23,931 nucleotides of DNA from a virus. The stretch lies in IMG/VR virus record IMGVR_UViG_3300049847_000173, positions 1 to 23,931 of that record; one strand, given 5' to 3'. The notes below the pieces were generated by a model, which worked only from the letters and a program-made list of their open reading frames with translations, was not told the origin of the DNA and did not search any database. Made by a program: the position numbers and the translations under genes. Each line of letters starts with the position of its first letter. Position 1 is the first letter of the stretch. Below are positions 21,908 through 23,931 of this stretch, piece after piece.

Positions 21908-22185
21908 CTGGCCACCTCCGCCCTTATGAGCTGGAGCGTTGCTTCTGCTTTGCTTGTGAGGTACCACAGCGAATGCGTGTGGCCATTGCGTTTGCGCCGC
22001 TCGTGACCTATCACCCCTGCGGATGTCGCGTGGTTCAGTCGTGAGTGAATTGTTTCGAGCTCAATGCCCAGCATGCGCGACAGGTCCGCGCTGTACTGGG
22101 CGCCATCCTCATCCAGGATCAACAGCGCGCGATGACAGAAGGTGCCAGCACGAGGCCGGTATGGTCGGCGACTCTTTGATCTCAT
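21904..22185 (-). CDS. Winged-helix DNA-binding protein
   Basis: This 93-residue protein starts with a basic segment (RSKSRRPYRPR). The body reads as a winged helix: FCHRALLILDEDGAQYSADL, SRMLGIELETIHSRLNHATS (recognition helix region), then AGVIGHERRKRNGHTHSLWY as the wing. Size and pattern resemble small MarR/ArsR-like domains. ATG 22185 overlaps the previous stop as ATGA and has GGGAGG 7 bases upstream. The gene lies between a CII-like regulator with GNAT and the replication genes, so it could regulate the early operon or assist replication. Confidence 0.72.
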   Translation of the reverse strand: MRSKSRRPYRPRAGTFCHRALLILDEDGAQYSADLSRMLGIELETIHSRLNHATSAGVIGHERRKRNGHTHSLWYLTSKAEATLQLIRAEVAS

Positions 22186-22493
22186 GGTGTGACCTCCCAG
22201 CCCCACAGCACCGTGGTGCCGCCAGAATGGCTGTTTGCGAACTCGGCCAGCCGACGCCAGCCGACACCCTCAAGCACGCGGTGTTGGCGCACGTTGTCGC
22301 CGGCCGTTGTGCACGTGGCGTAGTTGAAGCCCTGGGTTCTGAGCACGTCGAGCTGGGCCAGCTTGAGAGCCTTGGCCAGGCCTTGGCCGCGCTGGTGGGC
22401 GTGGATAAAGAAGCTGTGGCAGTGGGCCACCTGGGGCTGATTGGGGATGGCATCGACGCAGAACGCGCCAGCGGGGTAGGCGTAGCGGGTCAT
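22182..22493 (-). CDS. GNAT-like acetyltransferase in the early operon
   Basis: This 103-residue protein has an acetyl-CoA binding loop HQRGQGLAKAL at residues 33-43, followed by a helix (KLAQLDVLRTQGF) and strand NYATCTTAGDNVRQHRVLEG plus VGWRRL, the usual N...H/Y...GW pattern of GNAT C-termini. It is shorter than most GNAT proteins, and the N-terminal strands are reduced (YAYPAGAFCVDAIP). Start and stop both overlap neighbours as ATGA. The substrate is unknown. It is the second GNAT-like gene of this phage and is not obviously a copy of the one at 16912-17289. Confidence 0.72.
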   Translation of the reverse strand: MTRYAYPAGAFCVDAIPNQPQVAHCHSFFIHAHQRGQGLAKALKLAQLDVLRTQGFNYATCTTAGDNVRQHRVLEGVGWRRLAEFANSHSGGTTVLWGWEVTP

Positions 22494-22882
22494 GCTGCCC
22501 TCACCTTCGGCGTAGTCTGACGCTCCAGTGCCTCGATCTTCTCGGCCATGGCTGTCAGGGCACGTGTGCTCTCGATGAACTGGCGTCTCAGCTCGTCGGC
22601 CTCGTCCTTGGGCTCCACTGGCGCAGGTTCGGCATAGCTCAGCACGGCTGACAGGTGCTGCATGTAGGCATGGCAGCCGCGCTCACGAGCCAGGCGGGCG
22701 ATCAGCAATACCTGGTCGGGCGTGAGGCGCTCGGCCTTGCCTTCGTTGAGGCAGTTCAGCAGGTGACGCTGCGCCGCATCGACGGTCTTCTCGGGCCACA
22801 CTTTGTGCCCCACTTGTTTGGATCCACCAGCGGCCTTGACGCACTCAATCAAGCAGTCGGTGAGGGTTTCAAACTCGGACAT
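22490..22882 (-). CDS. CII-type phage regulator (CP76-like), first gene of the early operon
   Basis: This 130-residue protein matches the phage regulatory CII (CP76) type. LTDCLIECVKAAGGSKQVGH is the first helical part with the HTH-like GGSKQVGHKVWPEK. RHLLNCLNEGKAERLTPDQV and LLIARLARERGCHAYMQHLS complete the domain. A C-terminal coiled coil follows (DELRRQFIESTRALTAMAEK). Such proteins act in the lysis-lysogeny decision or early gene control. AAGG lies 7 bases before ATG 22882. It heads the chain of overlapping early genes, next to a divergent region with an operator-like dyad. Confidence 0.75.
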   Translation of the reverse strand: MSEFETLTDCLIECVKAAGGSKQVGHKVWPEKTVDAAQRHLLNCLNEGKAERLTPDQVLLIARLARERGCHAYMQHLSAVLSYAEPAPVEPKDEADELRRQFIESTRALTAMAEKIEALERQTTPKVRAA

Positions 22883-22910
22883 TCACAGACCTTCCGAAAT
22901 TTTGGGAACC

Positions 22911-22929
22911 GTTCGGATCGACGCCGAAC
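22911..22929. promoter_or_regulatory. Operator-like dyad GTTCGG-N7-CCGAAC
   Basis: A 19-bp site with perfect 6-bp inverted arms lies 29 bases upstream of the CII-type gene. Further matches (ACC outside the left arm, GGT one base outside the right arm) lengthen the symmetry. Size and location fit a phage repressor or Cro operator controlling the early leftward transcript. Only one clear copy is seen. Confidence 0.4.
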
Positions 22930-22998
22930 AGGTAAAAAAAGAGACTGGCGGCATGAACAGCACCGCAGTCAACGTGAAGAAAAGCCCCAAGCACCTCA

Positions 22999-23226
22999 GT
23001 GCCACAAATCACCCGCCCAGGGAGGATGGAAAGCAGGCGGCTCAAGGCCGTGGCCGTGACGCTGGTGGAAGTGCTTGGGGGAGAAAAGGTGGGGCCCGTG
23101 CCGTCAAATGCGCTTTCCCAACGACGAACTACAGGAACGACGACCGGGCCCCAAAACATGGCTCAGCCCCTCACCCGGGACCAGGCCCAGCGGCAGGCGC
23201 GGCAGATGGCCACGCAGACGAAGTGA
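22999..23226 (+). CDS. Possible small gene, unknown
   Basis: This is a 75-residue frame beginning with GTG. A shorter version begins at ATG 23026 (66 residues). From 23026 on, third codon positions are mostly G/C, which supports coding. The peptide has a hydrophobic start (LKAVAVTLVEVLGGEKVGPV) and a Gln/Arg-rich end (TRDQAQRQARQMATQTK). The GTG has no ribosome binding site, and the purine run AGGGAGG lies directly against the ATG, so the start is unclear. No family was recognised. A 10-bp inverted repeat (22985-22994 with 23071-23080, CCCCAAGCAC) overlaps its beginning. Confidence 0.35.
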   Translation: MPQITRPGRMESRRLKAVAVTLVEVLGGEKVGPVPSNALSQRRTTGTTTGPQNMAQPLTRDQAQRQARQMATQTK

Positions 23227-23249
23227 AGGATCAGCATGGATCAGCCCCC

Positions 23250-23331
23250 CGACGGGTGAAGTGGTGGGAGCCCGTCGCTATGGCAGGATGGAGATTCCCC
23301 AACCAACCATCCCGCCACAGCGGGGACTCCC
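23250..23331 (+). promoter_or_regulatory. Possible structured RNA leader masking a ribosome binding site
   Basis: Three pairings can be seen. CGACGGG/CCCGTCG (23250-23256 with 23271-23277) forms a hairpin. Helix A pairs 23281-23291 with 23307-23317 (10 of 11 positions). Helix B pairs 23290-23300 with 23322-23330 (nine pairs around a 2-base bulge). A and B interlock as an H-type pseudoknot, and B covers GGGGA, the ribosome binding site of the ORF at 23332. A competing hairpin CCCGC-CACA-GCGGG (23311-23324) also covers it and excludes A. This is riboswitch-like, but no known class was recognised. Confidence 0.35.
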
Positions 23332-23583
23332 ATGAAAAACAACTTCACGGTGCTTGTGCGCACGGAATCGCGGGCGGGCTTCATACAAACCCCTTCGGGT
23401 CGCATTCCATATGTGGATTTGCGTTTTTGGTATCAGCCATCGATGGACGCTCAAGAGGTGTCAACCCCATGGATGCGCATGCAACATCCATCGGCTCAAT
23501 ATCTGATCGACCAAACAACCAGGGCGATGGCCGCGCCACAGGCTGCGGCAACGAACACCAAACCTCCCGGCTCTGGCCACTGA
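23332..23583 (+). CDS. Possible plus-strand gene, unknown
   Basis: This is an 83-residue frame. ATG is preceded by GGGGA at 5-base spacing. The beginning (KNNFTVLVRTESRAGFIQTP, then SGRIPYVDLRFWYQP) reads like a folded beta-rich protein. The end is Ala/Thr/Pro-rich. It would end 14 bases from the stop of the convergent gene at 23598. Third-position G/C is only moderate, unlike the safe genes here. It competes with a minus-strand frame over the same bases (23381-23608), and at most one is likely real. Confidence 0.4.
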   Translation: MKNNFTVLVRTESRAGFIQTPSGRIPYVDLRFWYQPSMDAQEVSTPWMRMQHPSAQYLIDQTTRAMAAPQAAATNTKPPGSGH

Positions 23584-23608
23584 AGATCCAGAACAACTCA
23601 TTGCGCAT
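23381..23608 (-). CDS. Possible minus-strand gene after the 83-residue gene, perhaps frameshifted
   Basis: This 75-residue frame starts at ATG 23608 with GGAGG 6 bases upstream, and its start overlaps the preceding gene by 11 bases, as is usual in this phage. The first residues (MRNELFWIFSGQ) look genuine, but the rest has weak codon bias. In the neighbouring minus frame the sequence WPEPGGLVFVAAACGAAIAL followed by VVWSIRY and a stop forms a clear membrane helix. A small membrane protein broken by a frameshift is a possible reading. The plus-strand ORF at 23332 is the alternative. Confidence 0.3.
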   Translation of the reverse strand: MRNELFWIFSGQSREVWCSLPQPVARPSPWLFGRSDIEPMDVACASMGLTPLERPSMADTKNANPHMECDPKGFV

Positions 23609-23849
23609 CGCTGACCTCCGCTTTTTGCATCAGCGACTCAGGGCTGTGACAAAAGGCACACGTCCTGGTCATGGCATACGAAAAGCCACTTTGCGCAATG
23701 AACATGTGACCCGCGACAGCGCAGGCGGACTGAAGGCCCTCCACCTCGGGCGCGTGATCTGCGTTCACCTGACGGCGAACGGCATCAATGGCTTCGTTCT
23801 TGGCTCGATTGATCGCTTCGAGCCGAGCCCTGATCTGCTTCTGGTCCAT
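23598..23849 (-). CDS. Small protein with coiled-coil and CxxC/H segment
   Basis: This 83-residue protein has a charged helix (QIRARLEAINRAKNEAIDAV) and a hydrophobic middle (SACAVAGHMFIAQSGFSYAM). The segment TRTCAFCHSP carries CxxCH and could bind a metal or, less likely, be heme-like. An AGGAGG site lies 8 bases before the ATG, and the upstream gene's TGA is directly adjacent to the ATG, so the two form an operon. The function is unknown. Position suggests the part of the prophage between integrase and the immunity region. Confidence 0.68.
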   Translation of the reverse strand: MDQKQIRARLEAINRAKNEAIDAVRRQVNADHAPEVEGLQSACAVAGHMFIAQSGFSYAMTRTCAFCHSPESLMQKAEVSDAQ

Positions 23850-23931
23850 TCAGTCCACCTCCTGCCCAGCGGGGGGCTGGCCGGGGGCTTGGGGGGCGGT
23901 CGGCGCAACTTGCTCGCGCAGCACACCCCAG
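23850..23931 (-). CDS. 3' end of a gene cut by the window edge
   Basis: Twenty-six codons remain before a TGA that touches the next ATG. They read WGVLREQVAPTAPQAPGQPP followed by AGQEVD. The Pro/Ala/Gln-rich tail gives no family clue. The frame is open to the edge, and its end contains the AGGAGG site for the downstream 83-residue gene, which supports translation of this strand. Confidence 0.5.
   Translation of the reverse strand, partial: WGVLREQVAPTAPQAPGQPPAGQEVD

Noticed and set aside
22869-23159. 96-codon minus-strand frame upstream of the CII-type gene
   Set aside because: It overlaps the CII-type start and the operator-like dyad, has no ribosome binding site that I can see and no recognisable motif.
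22953-23931. Plus-strand frame from ATG 22953 that stays open to the window end (about 326 codons)
   Set aside because: Codon bias is good only for the first ~25 codons. The right part is antisense to the 83-residue gene with a strong ribosome binding site, and the product is low-complexity Gly/Arg/His. It would deserve another look if it continues with a recognisable domain past the edge.

Overview
The window is most of a prophage related to P22-type podoviruses, read almost entirely on the minus strand, so gene order runs from high to low coordinates. Base composition is GC-rich and third codon positions in the solid genes are strongly G/C. Together with the protein types, this suggests a betaproteobacterial host, probably Burkholderiales (Comamonadaceae-like). 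The host assignment is inference.

Left edge (1-250): bases 68-114 are the 3' half of a tRNA-Lys (CUU) gene on the minus strand, followed on its downstream side by a hairpin terminator (21-60). The 5' half of the tRNA is missing, so this is the left-over attachment site. The intact tRNA, the other att site and the integrase should lie beyond the right edge. Short inverted repeats next to the site may be integrase arm sites.

Late region (251-18609, minus), in transcription order: large terminase, a GNAT acetyltransferase, portal, scaffold, coat, three small head or decoration-type proteins, the gp4-like and gp10-like tail closure proteins, three small structural-block proteins (one a cupin), three DNA-ejection proteins matching P22 gp7/gp20/gp16 in order and approximate size, a beta-helix tailspike, and a lysis cassette (small membrane protein, 3-TM holin, GH24 endolysin). 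Five of these genes (terminase, coat, two decoration-type genes, tailspike) have a hairpin placed shortly before their start codon.

Early region (18704-22882, minus): eleven genes, most joined by 4-base stop/start overlaps. They are a CII-type (CP76-like) regulator, a second GNAT protein, a winged-helix protein, a DUF1376/YdaU-type replication protein carrying iteron-like repeats inside its gene (a likely origin), a lambda-P-like protein, a Cys-rich membrane protein, RusA resolvase, three small proteins including a likely small terminase, and a protein in the position of antiterminator Q. A candidate promoter and hairpin between that last gene and the terminase look like a late-control switch.

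Right edge (22883-23931): an unusual stretch without a recognisable CI repressor. It holds an operator-like dyad, two weakly supported plus-strand ORFs, a leader that could fold into a pseudoknot masking a ribosome binding site, a small minus-strand gene of 83 residues, and the last 26 codons of another gene cut by the window end. No integrase, repressor or Rz/Rz1 spanin pair was recognised inside the window.
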